Shown piece by piece: positions 1 to 10,286 of a stretch of 64,000 nt of DNA (positions are counted from its first letter, which is position 1; every line of letters starts with the position of its first letter). Both the position numbers and the translations under genes were made by a program. Location: the NCBI RefSeq assembly GCF_007904105.1, contig NZ_CP042325.1, positions 1,550,001 to 1,614,000 of the forward strand, in the 5' to 3' direction. The DNA is from Corynebacterium sp. sy039. GTDB lineage: Bacteria; Actinomycetota; Actinomycetes; Mycobacteriales; Mycobacteriaceae. The notes under the pieces were generated by a model that searched no databases, had not been told where the DNA came from, and worked only from the letters and a program-made list of their open reading frames with translations.

Positions 1-509
1 CTTCCCTGCGGAACTACACATATATGCCCAAACTCCGGTGCTGTTCCAAACGCGCCACGATAAATTTCCCCATCAATCATCAGTGTGGCGCCAATACCTG
101 TTCCAAGTGCAAAGAATACCCAGTTCTTATGTTGCTGTGCGCCGCCAAAGGCATATTCTCCCCAGGCCGCAGCATTAGCGTCGTGTTCTAGGATCACTGG
201 CACCTGCAATAATTCTTCTAGCTGGGCGCGCACAGGTTGATTTCGCCAGGAAAGGTGAGGAGCAAATCGAACAGTTTCGCATTCGGGATCCAAAAAACCA
301 GCGACGGCTACCCCTACCCCTGCCACAGAATACGAACGATCAAAATAGGTGACAAGTTCTTTTATCCCTCGCTCTAGTCCACTTTGAGTCCGCGGAGTAG
401 GAATTGATTGAGTATCCAGTATTTTTCCTGATTCTGCCACAACTGCAGCACGCATATTCGTACCGCCGATATCAAAGCCAACAGTAACCGTCGGAGCGCT
501 TAAAGACAT
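1..509 (-). CDS. glk: Glucokinase, ROK family (partial, N-terminal part)
   Basis: ATP-dependent phosphorylation of glucose in the cytosol. The frame is open from an ATG at 509 to the window edge, so the C-terminal half is missing. Visible ROK features are the N-terminal phosphate-binding DIGGTNMR, the catalytic EHDANAAAWGE segment, the GTGIGA glycine motif, and the start of the PEFGHI region that leads to the ROK zinc cysteines. The neighbour pimB and the NlpC pair match the C. glutamicum glk-cg2400-cg2401 order. A polyphosphate glucokinase (PpgK) is possible from sequence class alone, but the gene order favours glk. Confidence 0.85.
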   Translation of the reverse strand, partial: MSLSAPTVTVGFDIGGTNMRAAVVAESGKILDTQSIPTPRTQSGLERGIKELVTYFDRSYSVAGVGVAVAGFLDPECETVRFAPHLSWRNQPVRAQLEELLQVPVILEHDANAAAWGEYAFGGAQQHKNWVFFALGTGIGATLMIDGEIYRGAFGTAPEFGHICVVPQG

Positions 510-700
510 AAACTGCACGTCTCACTTTTAAGGTTGTAAATTTAAGATAACCCCTTAATTATAACTGTGTCTGGCTTATGCGTGTATAACCATCCTCCTC
601 CAAGGCACACTGATCCTAGTACCCCTATCTTGCGTCGGTTAGATTCACCGTGTACCTTGCTGTTATTCACTAGATTTCTGTCGATCGAAAGGCACGCACT

Positions 701-2032
701 ATGTCTAGCCCACTTTCCACGAACGCTAGTAGCGCACAAAACACTGAAAAAACTCATACTATTCGCACAATTATTGCTGCCTCGAGCGGCAACTTAGTGG
801 AATGGTTTGATTTCTATATTTACGCCTTTTTCAGTGTGTATTTCGCAGAAAAATTCTTCACCGGAACTGGAGAAACCGGTGCGTTGTTTAAGTCTGCCGG
901 CATCTTGTTCGTTGGTTTCCTCATGCGCCCCATTGGCGGCTATATCTTTGGACGCATTGCGGATCGACGTGGACGCAAAACCTCTATGCTCATCGCTATT
1001 ATCTCCATGTGCCTGGGGTCATTACTCATGGCTGTCCTCCCCACGGCAGAAAGCGTCGGCGCCTTAGCACCATTTTTATTGCTACTGGTACGGTGTTTCC
1101 AAGGCATTTCCGTCGGTGGTGAATATGGATCTACCGCTACCTATATGTCTGAAGTAGCTACTCCTGAGCGTCGTGGGTTTTATTCCAGCTTTCAATATGT
1201 GACGCTCATTGGTGGACAACTACTTGCCAGCCTGCTAGCTGTGATCATGACCATTTTCCTCTCCGAAGAACAAATTTCAGGCGGTTGGTGGCGCCTGCCA
1301 TTCGTCATCGGTGCCCTTGCCGGTTTAGTGGCGTTATGGTTACGGTCCCATCTGCATGAAACCACATCTTCCGAAGAAAGAAATGAAAAAGGCGCTGGAA
1401 CGTTCCGTGAAGTTTTGGCTCATCCACGAGCTTTTTGGGTAGTTCTTGGTTTTACAGCAATCGGTTCTCTTACCTTCTATTCGTTTAGCACATACATCCA
1501 GAAACATCTGATTAACACTGTTGGGTATAGCAAGTCTGACGTAGCTAAAGTCATGACTCTGTGCTTACTGGTTTTCGTTATCTTCCAACCATTAATCGGT
1601 ATGCTCTCCGATAAGATCGGACGAAAAAATTGCATGCTGATTTACGTTATCAGCATGATTATTATTCCGGTGCCATTCTTTAGCCTCATCAACAACCAAA
1701 ATTCTCTGATTATCAGTGGATTTTTGATGCTTATCCCATTATTCTTCCTGAGCTTCTATACCTCGATCTCAGGTATCGTCAAAGCGGAAATGTTCCCTAC
1801 GTATATTCGTGGTCTGGGAGTTGGTTTTACCTACGCCATCGGCAATTCCCTCTTTGGTGGTTCTGCAGAATACGTTGCACTGGGCATGAAAGATGCTGGC
1901 ATCGGTCAACTATTCCCTTGGTATATTGTTGCCATGGCCGTTCTAGGACTCATCGCGGTGTCCTTCATGCATGATAACCGCACCCACTCCACGATCGACA
2001 ATAGCGAAAGCAGTGCTTATGCTCGCAAATAA
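701..2032 (+). CDS. kgtP: MHS-family MFS symporter, alpha-ketoglutarate permease type
   Basis: Predicted proton-coupled uptake of a dicarboxylate, most likely 2-oxoglutarate, across the inner membrane. It has 443 residues, the usual length, with 12 predicted membrane helices. Residues 29-39 read SGNLVEWFDFY, the hallmark of the metabolite:H+ symporter group. FGRIADRRGRK (about 83-93) is the MFS loop between helices 2 and 3, and GISVGGEYG follows helix 4. By memory the first third is very close to E. coli KgtP. A GAAAGG ribosome site precedes the ATG. It sits divergent from glk and convergent with pimB, a position where C. glutamicum has no such gene. The substrate is inferred. Confidence 0.8.
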   Translation: MSSPLSTNASSAQNTEKTHTIRTIIAASSGNLVEWFDFYIYAFFSVYFAEKFFTGTGETGALFKSAGILFVGFLMRPIGGYIFGRIADRRGRKTSMLIAIISMCLGSLLMAVLPTAESVGALAPFLLLLVRCFQGISVGGEYGSTATYMSEVATPERRGFYSSFQYVTLIGGQLLASLLAVIMTIFLSEEQISGGWWRLPFVIGALAGLVALWLRSHLHETTSSEERNEKGAGTFREVLAHPRAFWVVLGFTAIGSLTFYSFSTYIQKHLINTVGYSKSDVAKVMTLCLLVFVIFQPLIGMLSDKIGRKNCMLIYVISMIIIPVPFFSLINNQNSLIISGFLMLIPLFFLSFYTSISGIVKAEMFPTYIRGLGVGFTYAIGNSLFGGSAEYVALGMKDAGIGQLFPWYIVAMAVLGLIAVSFMHDNRTHSTIDNSESSAYARK

Positions 2033-2046
2033 CTGCAGCAACTAAA

Positions 2047-2066
2047 GGTATCTCCTGGAGATATCC
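2047..2066. terminator. Short hairpin between convergent kgtP and pimB
   Basis: GGTATCTCC and GGAGATATCC form a short, slightly bulged stem in the 35 bp between the two converging stop codons. There is no clear T-run on either side, so this is only a weak terminator candidate. Confidence 0.3.
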
Positions 2067-2067
2067 G

Positions 2068-3225
2068 TTAGCGGCTGGGCTCACTCGACAATCGCACAAT
2101 ATCAGCCAATCGCTTCCCCATGATCTCCCAGGTCCATCGATCTTGCGCATGGACACGACCTGCTTGTGCCATTCTTTGTGCTCGCTTTTTATCCTTGAGA
2201 ATGGCACACAACGCTAAAGCAAGCCCAGCACGATCACGACCATCAACAACTACTCCAGTAGCATGAGTGACTGTCTCTGGCGCACCTCCCGAATTACCGG
2301 CAACAACTGGTATTTCACACGCTTGAGCTTCTAGATACACAATGCCAAGCCCTTCGACGTCTAGCCCCGCCCCACGAGTACGCGCTGGCATAGCAAACAC
2401 ATCAGCTGCTTGCAGAGCGCTAAGCATATCCTCATCACTCAATTTTCCGCTAAAAACTATGTGCGAGCTATGCAAACCAAAAGTCTTAAGAGCAAGTTTT
2501 CGCAATTTTGCCTCATATGCCCCTCCCCCCACAATAATCAACTGCGCATTGGGAAACTCAGACACAATGTCGGGCATCGCACGAATAAGCAGATCTTGCC
2601 CTTTGCGTGCCACGAGTCGGGAAATGCATACAATATGCGGTCCACCACTATGCCAATTAAGTGCCGCTGCTTTCTGTTCTTTTTGGGAAGTAGCAATTGG
2701 CTGGAAATAATCTAGTGATACCCCCGAGGGCAAATGAACATAATGCGGATTATCACCAAACGCACGACGAAACCGATTAAGCGTGTAGGACGAAATATAG
2801 GTAACAACATCACAAGAATTACCTATATAGCGCAATATCTGCCGTGCTCCTGGCAGCATAGACCAACCAACCTCATGCCCATGCGTCGAAGCAATAACTT
2901 TCTTTGCACCTGCACGACGAGCTGCACCTGCCATCATTGCCAAAGGTGCTGCCGCCCCAAACCAGACCGTATCTATTTTTTCCGCACGAATAATCTCTTG
3001 CATACGACGCGCAGTTGCAGGTGTAGGCAACATGACCTTGGCACCCCACCGATAGACTTTATATTGCTGCTGTGCATCCCATGATTGAGCATCACACTCA
3101 TTTTGTGTTGAGGCAAAAACCACCACATCATCCGCTGGCAATGTTGCCACAAAATCACGCAGATAGGATTGAATCCCGCCTAAAGTTGGCGGGAAATCAT
3201 TTGTTACGAGAAGAACTCTAGGCAT
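2068..3225 (-). CDS. pimB: GT4 mannosyltransferase PimB' (PIM/lipomannan synthesis)
   Basis: GDP-mannose-dependent alpha-mannosyltransferase that adds the second mannose to acylated phosphatidylinositol monomannoside, on the inner leaflet of the membrane, feeding lipomannan and lipoarabinomannan synthesis. The GT4 layout is clear: N-terminal PRVLLVTNDFPPTLGGIQ, the nucleotide-sugar domain beginning VCISRLVARKGQD, and a C-terminal EX7E signature in EGLGIVYLEAQA. I start it at the ATG at 3225 (MPRVLL). A TTG seven codons earlier also keeps the frame, but homologues begin at the MPRVLL region. It follows the NlpC/P60 gene by about 24 bp, so both may share a transcript. The homologue is C. glutamicum cg2400. 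Confidence 0.85.
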   Translation of the reverse strand: MPRVLLVTNDFPPTLGGIQSYLRDFVATLPADDVVVFASTQNECDAQSWDAQQQYKVYRWGAKVMLPTPATARRMQEIIRAEKIDTVWFGAAAPLAMMAGAARRAGAKKVIASTHGHEVGWSMLPGARQILRYIGNSCDVVTYISSYTLNRFRRAFGDNPHYVHLPSGVSLDYFQPIATSQKEQKAAALNWHSGGPHIVCISRLVARKGQDLLIRAMPDIVSEFPNAQLIIVGGGAYEAKLRKLALKTFGLHSSHIVFSGKLSDEDMLSALQAADVFAMPARTRGAGLDVEGLGIVYLEAQACEIPVVAGNSGGAPETVTHATGVVVDGRDRAGLALALCAILKDKKRAQRMAQAGRVHAQDRWTWEIMGKRLADIVRLSSEPSR

Positions 3226-3249
3226 ATTAGAAATGCTCAGAAACAATGC

Positions 3250-4284
3250 CTAGAAACGACGTGCGCCATACCAAGGCATCGAATCAACAGAAACCACCTG
3301 TACTGGAATGCCATAATCTGAGGCGTGAATAAGCATTCCGTCACCGATATACATGCCCACGTGAGTAGCACCAGGATAGTAACCAACAACATCACCTGGT
3401 TGCAGTTCTTCTCGACTCACAGGAGTGCCTGCCGCCATCTGTGCCTGAGAAGTACGTGGCACAGTAAGACCAGCTTGCTGATAAGACCAATAGATAAGAC
3501 CGGAACAGTCGAAAGCATCTGGTCCGATCGCTCCCCAGCTATATGGTGCCCCTTGCTTACTCATTGCGGCTGCTACTGCGGCCTTAGCTGTCTCACTACC
3601 TCCACTTGGAATAGAAAACTCCTGAGCCACAAAATCCAAGACAGGCTCATTCTTTTCTATCCAACGCGTACGATCTTGTTCAGAAAGACCATCCACCTGA
3701 GCAGCAAGCTCATTAGTCTGTTCCTCTAACTCTTCACGCTCCTTAAGCAAGAGCTTGTGCTTTTGCTCAATATCATGACGCTTATGCTTAGCTTCTGCTA
3801 AAGCACGTGATTTATCATTGCGAGCCTTAGCAGCTTGTCGAGTGGAATCGGATAATTCTCCAAGTAGTCCTTGGGTTTTCTTGGACAAGGTACTCAAATA
3901 TGCAGCACGATCAATTGCTTGCTGAGGATCATCAGAAGAAATTGCGTTAGTAATAGGATCAACCAAAGTACCCTTGTACTTGGTTCCAGAGATTCGGTTA
4001 ATCTGCTCTTTATACTGATCTTCTTGAGACTTTGCCTGATCCACCAAAGCAGAAGCGTCTTTTACTTCTTGCTCTAAAACTTCCAGTTCTTTACCTTGAT
4101 TCTCAAGATCAATCTCTAGTTGTTTTACTTCCTCATTCTTAGCATTAGCTTGCTGTGATACTTCTTCCATTGAGGCAAGAAGAGTATCAAGCTCATCAGC
4201 TGATACGACTGGGCTTAAACTCAATACACTGATACCTGCCACTACGGCGGCAACACTTCCAAAAAAACGACGAGACTTATTCAT
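3250..4284 (-). CDS. Secreted NlpC/P60 peptidoglycan endopeptidase with coiled coil (RipC-like)
   Basis: A cell-wall hydrolase predicted to cut within peptide stems during septation. It has 344 residues: a Sec signal peptide (about 1-29, ending VVSA), a long charged coiled-coil region (about 30-220) rich in Glu, Gln and Lys, and a C-terminal NlpC/P60 domain. The nucleophile is Cys260 in DAFDCSGL, with His308 in ATHVGMY and His320 in LIHAS. In mycobacterial RipC-type enzymes the coiled coil contacts FtsEX; that role is inferred here. It lies directly upstream of pimB and downstream of a second NlpC gene, the same pair as cg2401-cg2402 of C. glutamicum. Confidence 0.88.
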   Translation of the reverse strand: MNKSRRFFGSVAAVVAGISVLSLSPVVSADELDTLLASMEEVSQQANAKNEEVKQLEIDLENQGKELEVLEQEVKDASALVDQAKSQEDQYKEQINRISGTKYKGTLVDPITNAISSDDPQQAIDRAAYLSTLSKKTQGLLGELSDSTRQAAKARNDKSRALAEAKHKRHDIEQKHKLLLKEREELEEQTNELAAQVDGLSEQDRTRWIEKNEPVLDFVAQEFSIPSGGSETAKAAVAAAMSKQGAPYSWGAIGPDAFDCSGLIYWSYQQAGLTVPRTSQAQMAAGTPVSREELQPGDVVGYYPGATHVGMYIGDGMLIHASDYGIPVQVVSVDSMPWYGARRF

Positions 4285-4437
4285 GCGATAACCAAAACTA
4301 GAATGATAACGATCCTATAAATACTGACCTGTTCACTATACATACTTAAATCAAAAAATGGTGCCCCAACAGTAAAAATGTTCCTTATGTGACAAATGAG
4401 TTCTATGTTATTCATCAGTTACCCCCAAACATAAATA

Positions 4438-4464
4438 CCCCGCCAAACCAAAGGTCTAGCGGGG
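4438..4464 (-). terminator. Hairpin between the two NlpC/P60 genes
   Basis: CCCCGC and GCGGGG flank an inner ACC/GGT pairing. It lies 82 bp past the stop of the short NlpC gene on the minus strand. There is no strong T-run after it, so termination may be partial. The rest of 4285-4545 shows no gene. Confidence 0.45.
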
Positions 4465-4545
4465 ATTTACAGTCGACAGTGCTTACACTGCACGTTTCAC
4501 AGAGGTACTGATGCCAGCTCTTTGCTTTGCGACACCACAGCCTTA

Positions 4546-5178
4546 TTAGAAGCGTACTGCAGAGTGGAATGGCATGCTGTCAATCGGAGACTCAGACAAT
4601 GGAGTTCCTTCAGTAAGAGCGTGAACAACAGTTCCTACACCAGTGTAGATACCTACATGAGAAGCACCTGAGTAGAAAACAACAATGTCGCCAGGCTGAA
4701 GCTGGTCACGAGAAACAGGAGTTCCCTGTGCCGCCTGATCATAAGAGGTACGTGGAATAGACTTACCTACCTGTGAATATGCCCAAGTAGTAAGACCAGA
4801 GCAGTCAAAAGCATCTGGACCAGCAGCACCCCACACGTATGGCGAACCAATCTTGCTGCGTGCAGCATCCACAATAGCTTGACCATTGCTGCTAGGAGCA
4901 GCAACCAAAGGAGCGCCCGGAGCTGGCGCTGGTGCGCCAAGAATTGCTCCCAAATCTAGTGGAGCAGCCTGACCTGGAAGGGTTGGAAGTGCAGGAAGGA
5001 TCTGTGCAGGATTATTCGTAATTTGCTGCAAGTTTTCCAAACCAGGAACATTAACCGCACCCAAACCTGGCACGGAAAGCTCAGCAGCCTGTGCTGGATT
5101 AGCAAGAGTCACTGTTGTGCCAACCACAACAGCTGCTGCGCATAGATTGTGCTGACCACGACGGCGATGTTTAGCCAT
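4546..5178 (-). CDS. Secreted NlpC/P60 endopeptidase, short form
   Basis: A second secreted D,L-endopeptidase-type wall hydrolase, 210 residues. I chose the ATG at 5178 (MAKHRRRG) because GGAG stands about 8 nt upstream; an earlier in-frame start would place 15 unlike residues before the signal peptide. After the signal peptide (about 1-36, ending AQA) comes a Pro/Ala/Gly-rich linker instead of a coiled coil, then the NlpC/P60 domain with Cys126 (DAFDCSGL), His174 (ASHVGIY) and His186 (VVHAL). It corresponds to cg2402 of C. glutamicum. The long leader with palindromes suggests its own control. Confidence 0.88.
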   Translation of the reverse strand: MAKHRRRGQHNLCAAAVVVGTTVTLANPAQAAELSVPGLGAVNVPGLENLQQITNNPAQILPALPTLPGQAAPLDLGAILGAPAPAPGAPLVAAPSSNGQAIVDAARSKIGSPYVWGAAGPDAFDCSGLTTWAYSQVGKSIPRTSYDQAAQGTPVSRDQLQPGDIVVFYSGASHVGIYTGVGTVVHALTEGTPLSESPIDSMPFHSAVRF

Positions 5179-5403
5179 GAATGAATCTCCAAACTTTTCT
5201 GAACCACCAATCAGCACTGTCATTCACAACACTGACCGGTTTGCTACCACCGAAATCTTGAGCTGTTTCAGCGATACCAATAAGGCTTATCGATTTTCTT
5301 CTTGACGACACGACTGCTTTGGTCGCTTAATTGTCTCGAATAGATTACGAAAAAATAACGACTGATGTCCAATTAACCCAATGATTCCAAAATGTTATCG
5401 AGT

Positions 5404-5447
5404 CGTTATCTAAGATAACGTCACTTTTTCTCATAACGAGAAAAGTG
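5404..5447. promoter_or_regulatory. Paired inverted repeats in the NlpC leader (operator candidate)
   Basis: Two adjacent dyads. At 5404-5420, CGTTATC and GATAACG are separated by TAA, a perfect 7-bp palindrome. At 5422-5447, CACTTTTTCTC and GAGAAAAGTG flank ATAAC. Further TAACG or GTTATC copies lie nearby at about 5355 and 5396. The whole non-coding stretch 5179-5793 shows no convincing gene. The repeated TAAC core is compatible with response-regulator binding; from memory, MtrAB controls an nlpC-type gene in C. glutamicum. Confidence 0.45.
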
Positions 5448-5793
5448 CCCCTAGAAAAGCACGCAATCAATGTCACATAAAGCCAAAAGGTTGGTTAAGC
5501 TGCGCATATTCTGTGCATGATATTTTTTATGCGCCCCATTCCCACACTCGCCCAGCCAACTTCCCCATCGTAAAAAAGACGAAACCTTAGAATAAGTTAT
5601 TTATGTCACACAGTTGTTTTTTCTGTTTTTGGAGCAGTAAATGCATAGCAGAATCGGGAGAAAAGGGAACAAAATTATTTCTACTTGTGCAACTCAAAAA
5701 ACAGTTATCACAATAATTCACATATATTTCACGTCGAAAGTAAGAAAGATATACAAGGAATATAGGGCGATAGAGTGCACAATAAAGAAAGAA

Positions 5794-5825
5794 GCTCTCA
5801 CAGTCTTTTTATTGACTGTGAGAGC
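5794..5825 (-). terminator. Terminator of the ctaE-qcrCAB transcript
   Basis: A perfect 12-bp stem (GCTCTCACAGTC with its complement) around an 8-nt loop, 29 bp beyond the qcrB stop. On the minus strand it is followed by a T-rich tract (TTCTTTCTTTATT). This is a textbook intrinsic terminator. Confidence 0.85.
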
Positions 5826-5853
5826 TGTGGATAACTAGAGACAGCACTTATTT

Positions 5854-7479
5854 TTAGATAAGTCCATCTTTCTTATCTTGTTCACGATTTACGCGGTTAA
5901 GATTTTCTAGCATCTCTACTTCTTCAACATGGTTGGAGTGCTCAATCTCATCGGCCTTGCGTGCGATTTCTGCAGAGTCTGGCTTAAAGAATGAGCCACG
6001 ACCTGGCTTACCAGATAGTCCAAGCTGGTTCATCTGCTTAGGAACTGCAGCTCCCGCATAAGGCAATGGAATTGGATGTCCATGCTCATCCGTTGGTCCA
6101 AGCGGCTGATGCACTTCAATAAAGGCACCATTAGGGAGGAGCTTAATTGTACCGGTTTCAATACCATGCTCAAGCACTTCACGGTCAGAGCGCTGTAGAC
6201 CGAGACAAATGCGATACGTAATGAAATATGCAACAGGTGGCAACACGATAAGACCAATACGTCCTACCCAGGTCATAGCATTCAGGGAAATCTGGAAGTG
6301 GTAAGCAAAGAGGTCGTTTCCACCAGAAAGAGTGAGCAAGAAGAAGAATACAATGCCCATAACTCCCAGGGAAGTACGCACAGGCACATCACGAGGACGC
6401 TGCAAAAGATTGTGATGAGCATCGTCGCCAGTAATCTTCTTTTCAATGAATGGGTATGCAACCAGTAGGACAACCATAACACCACATAGCATTGCTACCC
6501 AGAATGCACCTGGAACTGTGTAGTTACCGAGGTATAGTTCCCATGCTGGCATAACACGTGCCGCACCATCCGTCCAAAGCATATAAATATCTGGCTGAGA
6601 TCCTGCAGATACCTGTGCTGGATTGTATGGTCCTAGAGTCCAAATCGCGTTGATGGTGGTAAGACCAGCCATAAGAGCAAGCACACCTGCTGTGATCAAA
6701 CCGAAAGCGGCGGCTTTAAGACCGAACAATGGAAGAATACGCACACCAACTACGTTGTTTTCCGTACGACCTGCACCCGGGAACTGCGTATGCTTTTGAT
6801 ACCAGACAAGTGCAAGGTGCGCTGCAATCAAGCCGAGGATAATGCCAGGAATAATCAATACGTGTGCGATATAGAAGCGATCAAGCATGATCTCTGAAGG
6901 GAAGTCCCCACCAAAGATGAGCCAGTGCAACCAGGTACCAACAATTGGCAGACCCACAACAATGGCGGACATGATTCGCAAACCAACACCAGAAAGCAAA
7001 TCATCTGGTAGAGAATATCCCATAAAGCCTTCAGCCATACCAAGCAACAAGAGGATACAACCAATGATCCAGTTTGCTTCGCGTGGACGTCGGAAAGCAC
7101 CAGTGAAGAAGATACGCAGCATATGCACCGTCATGGAGATGACGAACATGAGCGCTGCCCAGTGGTGCATTTGGCGAATGAACAACCCGCCACGAACCTC
7201 AAAAGAGAGATCAAGTGCTGTTTCATAAGCACGAGACATTTCCACACCGTTAAGTGGAAGGTAGTCGCCTTCGTAAATCACTTTGGTGATGGAAGGGTCA
7301 AAGAATAGGGTCAGATATACACCTGTCAACAGCAAGATGATAAAGCTGTAAAGCGAAATCTCACCAAGCATGAACGACCAGTGGGTCGGGAATACTTTGT
7401 TTATTTGGCGGCGAAGACCAGCAGCAGCCGTATAGCGTGAATCAATGTTTTCGCCAATTTGAGCAAGTTTAGTAGACAT
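5854..7479 (-). CDS. qcrB: Cytochrome bc1 complex, cytochrome b subunit
   Basis: The membrane core of menaquinol:cytochrome c oxidoreductase, carrying the two b hemes and the quinol sites. It has 541 residues with about nine predicted helices. Heme-ligand histidines sit in the [12 protein letters not shown] and TVHMLR segments and again in the second helical pair near WLHWLIF. The C-terminal tail of about 120 hydrophilic residues is typical of actinobacterial QcrB. Its ATG overlaps the qcrA stop (TAATG), so they are translationally coupled. In actinobacteria this complex binds directly to the aa3 oxidase, whose genes lie immediately upstream. Confidence 0.95.
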   Translation of the reverse strand: MSTKLAQIGENIDSRYTAAAGLRRQINKVFPTHWSFMLGEISLYSFIILLLTGVYLTLFFDPSITKVIYEGDYLPLNGVEMSRAYETALDLSFEVRGGLFIRQMHHWAALMFVISMTVHMLRIFFTGAFRRPREANWIIGCILLLLGMAEGFMGYSLPDDLLSGVGLRIMSAIVVGLPIVGTWLHWLIFGGDFPSEIMLDRFYIAHVLIIPGIILGLIAAHLALVWYQKHTQFPGAGRTENNVVGVRILPLFGLKAAAFGLITAGVLALMAGLTTINAIWTLGPYNPAQVSAGSQPDIYMLWTDGAARVMPAWELYLGNYTVPGAFWVAMLCGVMVVLLVAYPFIEKKITGDDAHHNLLQRPRDVPVRTSLGVMGIVFFFLLTLSGGNDLFAYHFQISLNAMTWVGRIGLIVLPPVAYFITYRICLGLQRSDREVLEHGIETGTIKLLPNGAFIEVHQPLGPTDEHGHPIPLPYAGAAVPKQMNQLGLSGKPGRGSFFKPDSAEIARKADEIEHSNHVEEVEMLENLNRVNREQDKKDGLI

Positions 7480-8699
7480 TATGACTTACGCTCCCAGAAT
7501 GCAGGGCCAACAGGTTCAACAAAGTCACCAGCAGCGATGAGGTATCCTTCTTCATCAACCGTAATTGGTAGCTGAGGCAAAGCACGTGCAGCCGGCCCGA
7601 ACACAGGCTTACCATAATGCAACGCATCAAACTGTGACTGGTGACATGGACAAAGAATACGGTTGGTTTGCGCCTCATACAATGAGGTTGGACAACCAAT
7701 ATGAGTACAGATCTTGGAATATGCGTAGTAGTCACCATAGTGGAAGTCCTCTTGACCTTCACGTTCAATGACCTTTTGCGCATCTGAGTGACGCAAACGA
7801 ATAAGCATCACAGCATTACGTGGACCATGAATGGAGTGCATATGCTCCTCATACACATCTGCTGTCTTACTGTATTTATCGCCATCATTTACCAAGTCTT
7901 CAGGAAGTGGGAAAATAGTTTCCATACCCGCAGCAGCTAGGTCTTCAGGACGCATACGAACGAGACGAGTAACACCCTGGGTAGTGTAGTGCTCCCCCAC
8001 CGAGTTGCTGTGCTTAGCAGCAGTAGCACCAGTGTCACGACCAAGATAGAGCTTTACGCCTTTCTTAGACAAAGACCAACCTGAAGTATGCAAAGTACCA
8101 TCACCTTGAATACCCAGTGGTCCTTCTTTCCAAGGGTTCTTGATCATGCTAAATAGTGGAGCAACAATCACGAGACCACTCAACACACCACCAGCACCAA
8201 GCAATCCTTGAAGCACTTTACGACGACCAAGGGTGGAAGTCTGCCAAGAATCATTAAGCAACGCAACCATAGTACGACGATCTACTTCATCTGAAGGACC
8301 ATCGTGACGACGCTGTACTGCAATTTCTTCCGGCATGATTGTCTTAATGTAGAGGACAACAGCAAAGCCAAGAGAAAGAATGGTCAAACCAGCGGTCAAC
8401 CCCAATAGCGGCGTATAAACAGTGTATGTCCATAGACCCGCGTCGCCAAGGCCTTTATAGCGCCAAGGCCAGAAGAGATACACGCCAAGGAATGCAAGAC
8501 CAGAGATAATGCCGAGAACTAACCAAACTGCTACTGCACGACTTGCACGCTTCTCTGCAGGATCATTGGGAATCGGGAAACGCTGCTTGCGATAAGCAAC
8601 AGTAACCTCATCAAGCTCGGTTCCTAGCCGTGCCAATTCTTCATTCGACATGGAAGCGAGTTCTTTTTCTGAATATTGTTTTTCGTTTGTATTACTCAT
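7479..8699 (-). CDS. qcrA: Cytochrome bc1 complex, Rieske iron-sulfur subunit
   Basis: Accepts an electron from menaquinol and passes it to the diheme cytochrome c. I take the ATG at 8699 (MSNTNEK), which overlaps the qcrC stop as ATGA; the longer frame would only add Cys-rich noise. It has 406 residues with three predicted helices in the first half, as in actinobacterial Rieske proteins. The [2Fe-2S] ligands are CTHIGC (331-336) and CPCH (350-353), and the [12 protein letters not shown] loop follows. It is the middle gene of qcrC-qcrA-qcrB. Confidence 0.95.
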   Translation of the reverse strand: MSNTNEKQYSEKELASMSNEELARLGTELDEVTVAYRKQRFPIPNDPAEKRASRAVAVWLVLGIISGLAFLGVYLFWPWRYKGLGDAGLWTYTVYTPLLGLTAGLTILSLGFAVVLYIKTIMPEEIAVQRRHDGPSDEVDRRTMVALLNDSWQTSTLGRRKVLQGLLGAGGVLSGLVIVAPLFSMIKNPWKEGPLGIQGDGTLHTSGWSLSKKGVKLYLGRDTGATAAKHSNSVGEHYTTQGVTRLVRMRPEDLAAAGMETIFPLPEDLVNDGDKYSKTADVYEEHMHSIHGPRNAVMLIRLRHSDAQKVIEREGQEDFHYGDYYAYSKICTHIGCPTSLYEAQTNRILCPCHQSQFDALHYGKPVFGPAARALPQLPITVDEEGYLIAAGDFVEPVGPAFWERKS

Positions 8700-9598
8700 G
8701 AGCGTGATCCAATCCAAAGCGCAGCAGCAATAAGAACAACGATTCCTACTAGCCACATGAACATACCTTCAGCAACTGGACCAAGACCGCCCAAGCTCCA
8801 TCCAGCTGGGGATGGTGTCTCTTTCGCTGATTTAATGAAAGCAATGATGTCTTTCTTTTCTTCGGCAGTTAGCTGGCGATCAGAGAATTTAGGCATATTC
8901 TGCGGACCAGTAAGCATAGCCTGATAGATTTCTTGTTCATTGGCTGGGTCAAGAACAGGCGCAAACTTACCACTTGATAACGCACCACCACGTCCAGTGA
9001 AGTTGTGGCATGATGCACAGTTAAGACGGAAAAGATCTGAACCACGTGCAACGTCAGCAGGGTTGATGTTTCCATCAAAATGCGAGCCACGTAGCGATTC
9101 TAGAGAAACATTGCCATCTTCATCTTTAACAATTCCTGGTCCTCCACCATTAGCTTCGACATATGCTGCCAAAGCCAGGGTCTGAGACTCAGAATAGCGT
9201 GGAGTTTTACGCATAGCTTGTGCTTCATTACGCAGCATAGGCATGCGACCAGAGTGCACCTGGAAGTAAACCGCACCAGATCCAACACCAATCAGTGAAG
9301 GTCCACGATCTTTTACTCCCTGAAGGTTTGCACCGTGACAGGTAATACACGCTACGTCATAAAGGTCTTTACCTTCTTGAATGAGTGCCTTTTCATCTTT
9401 TTGTGCAGTAGCAACCTGTGCAGTTGGTGTTACCGCATTAACGATCACACCCGCACCAGTCAAACTGAGCACAAAAGCCAAAGCACCAGCAAACATTCGG
9501 CGTATCTTACGACGATTACGCTTTTTCTTTGCTTGCGTAGCCGACACAGGTCCAGCTTGAGCTGTCATGTCGGGGTTTTGTGGGTTCTTATCCATCAT
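8696..9598 (-). CDS. qcrC: Cytochrome bc1 complex, diheme cytochrome cc subunit
   Basis: A membrane-anchored c-type cytochrome with two hemes that replaces soluble cytochrome c and hands electrons to the CuA site of CtaC. It has 300 residues: a basic cytosolic N-terminus, an anchor helix (about 35-54), heme motif one CITCH (84-88), heme motif two CASCH (194-198), and a C-terminal helix. AAGGGA precedes the start, where ATG ATG leaves a one-codon ambiguity. It lies 70 bp after ctaE and overlaps qcrA by 4 bp. Confidence 0.95.
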   Translation of the reverse strand: MMDKNPQNPDMTAQAGPVSATQAKKKRNRRKIRRMFAGALAFVLSLTGAGVIVNAVTPTAQVATAQKDEKALIQEGKDLYDVACITCHGANLQGVKDRGPSLIGVGSGAVYFQVHSGRMPMLRNEAQAMRKTPRYSESQTLALAAYVEANGGGPGIVKDEDGNVSLESLRGSHFDGNINPADVARGSDLFRLNCASCHNFTGRGGALSSGKFAPVLDPANEQEIYQAMLTGPQNMPKFSDRQLTAEEKKDIIAFIKSAKETPSPAGWSLGGLGPVAEGMFMWLVGIVVLIAAALWIGSRS

Positions 9599-9668
9599 TT
9601 CCCTTAATCTCGTTCGGAAATTGAATGACTGTGAGCTATAAGGAACTGCCCTTACAAGCTACTACCGC

Positions 9669-10286
9669 CTATTGAATGAAGTAAATAGTAATGAAGAGTC
9701 CAATCCAGACCACATCAACGAAGTGCCAGTAATAGGACACCACCATTGCTGCTGTTGCTTGTGCAGGAGTGAACTTTGCTTTACTAACCCTTAGCAACAC
9801 AACAACGAAAGCCAAGACACCAGCAAGCACGTGTGCTGCGTGGAAGCCTGTTGTAATGAAGAAGGTTGATCCATAGACGCTGCTCTGAATGGTCATACCA
9901 TGCTCAACCAAATGAATGTACTCATAGGCCTGCCCTGCCAAGAAGACAAAACCGAGCAAGATAGTCACTCCGAACCAGCGACGTAATCCAAATACATCAC
10001 CACGTTCAGCCGCAAACACACCAAACTGCGCAGTAATAGATGATGAAACCAAGAAAGCAGTAATTAGCAATGCATAAGGAACATTGAGGTGCTCTGCCCC
10101 CTCTTTCCAGGATCCATTTCCTATACCATTCGCACGTGAGGTGAAGTACATTGCGAATAAACCGGCGAAGAACATCAATTCCTGAGACAGAAACACGATT
10201 GTGCCAACACTGACCATATTGGGTCGGTTCAGTGCCGCAACACGTCGTGGTGCTGCCATATCTTTATTTCCAATTGCGCTCGTCAC
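9669..10286 (-). CDS. ctaE: Cytochrome aa3 oxidase subunit III
   Basis: Subunit III of the aa3 terminal oxidase. It has 205 residues and about five helices. The start is GTG at 10286 (MTSAIGN), which matches the N-terminus I recall for C. glutamicum CtaE; an internal ATG nine codons on is less likely. Conserved stretches include [32 protein letters not shown] and [10 protein letters not shown]. It is the first gene of the ctaE-qcrCAB operon, the standard corynebacterial arrangement. Confidence 0.95.
   Translation of the reverse strand: MTSAIGNKDMAAPRRVAALNRPNMVSVGTIVFLSQELMFFAGLFAMYFTSRANGIGNGSWKEGAEHLNVPYALLITAFLVSSSITAQFGVFAAERGDVFGLRRWFGVTILLGFVFLAGQAYEYIHLVEHGMTIQSSVYGSTFFITTGFHAAHVLAGVLAFVVVLLRVSKAKFTPAQATAAMVVSYYWHFVDVVWIGLFITIYFIQ

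Noticed and set aside
5641..5838. Small plus-strand frame of 65 codons upstream of the qcrB terminator
   Set aside because: It runs through the terminator hairpin, has no ribosome site and no recognisable sequence.
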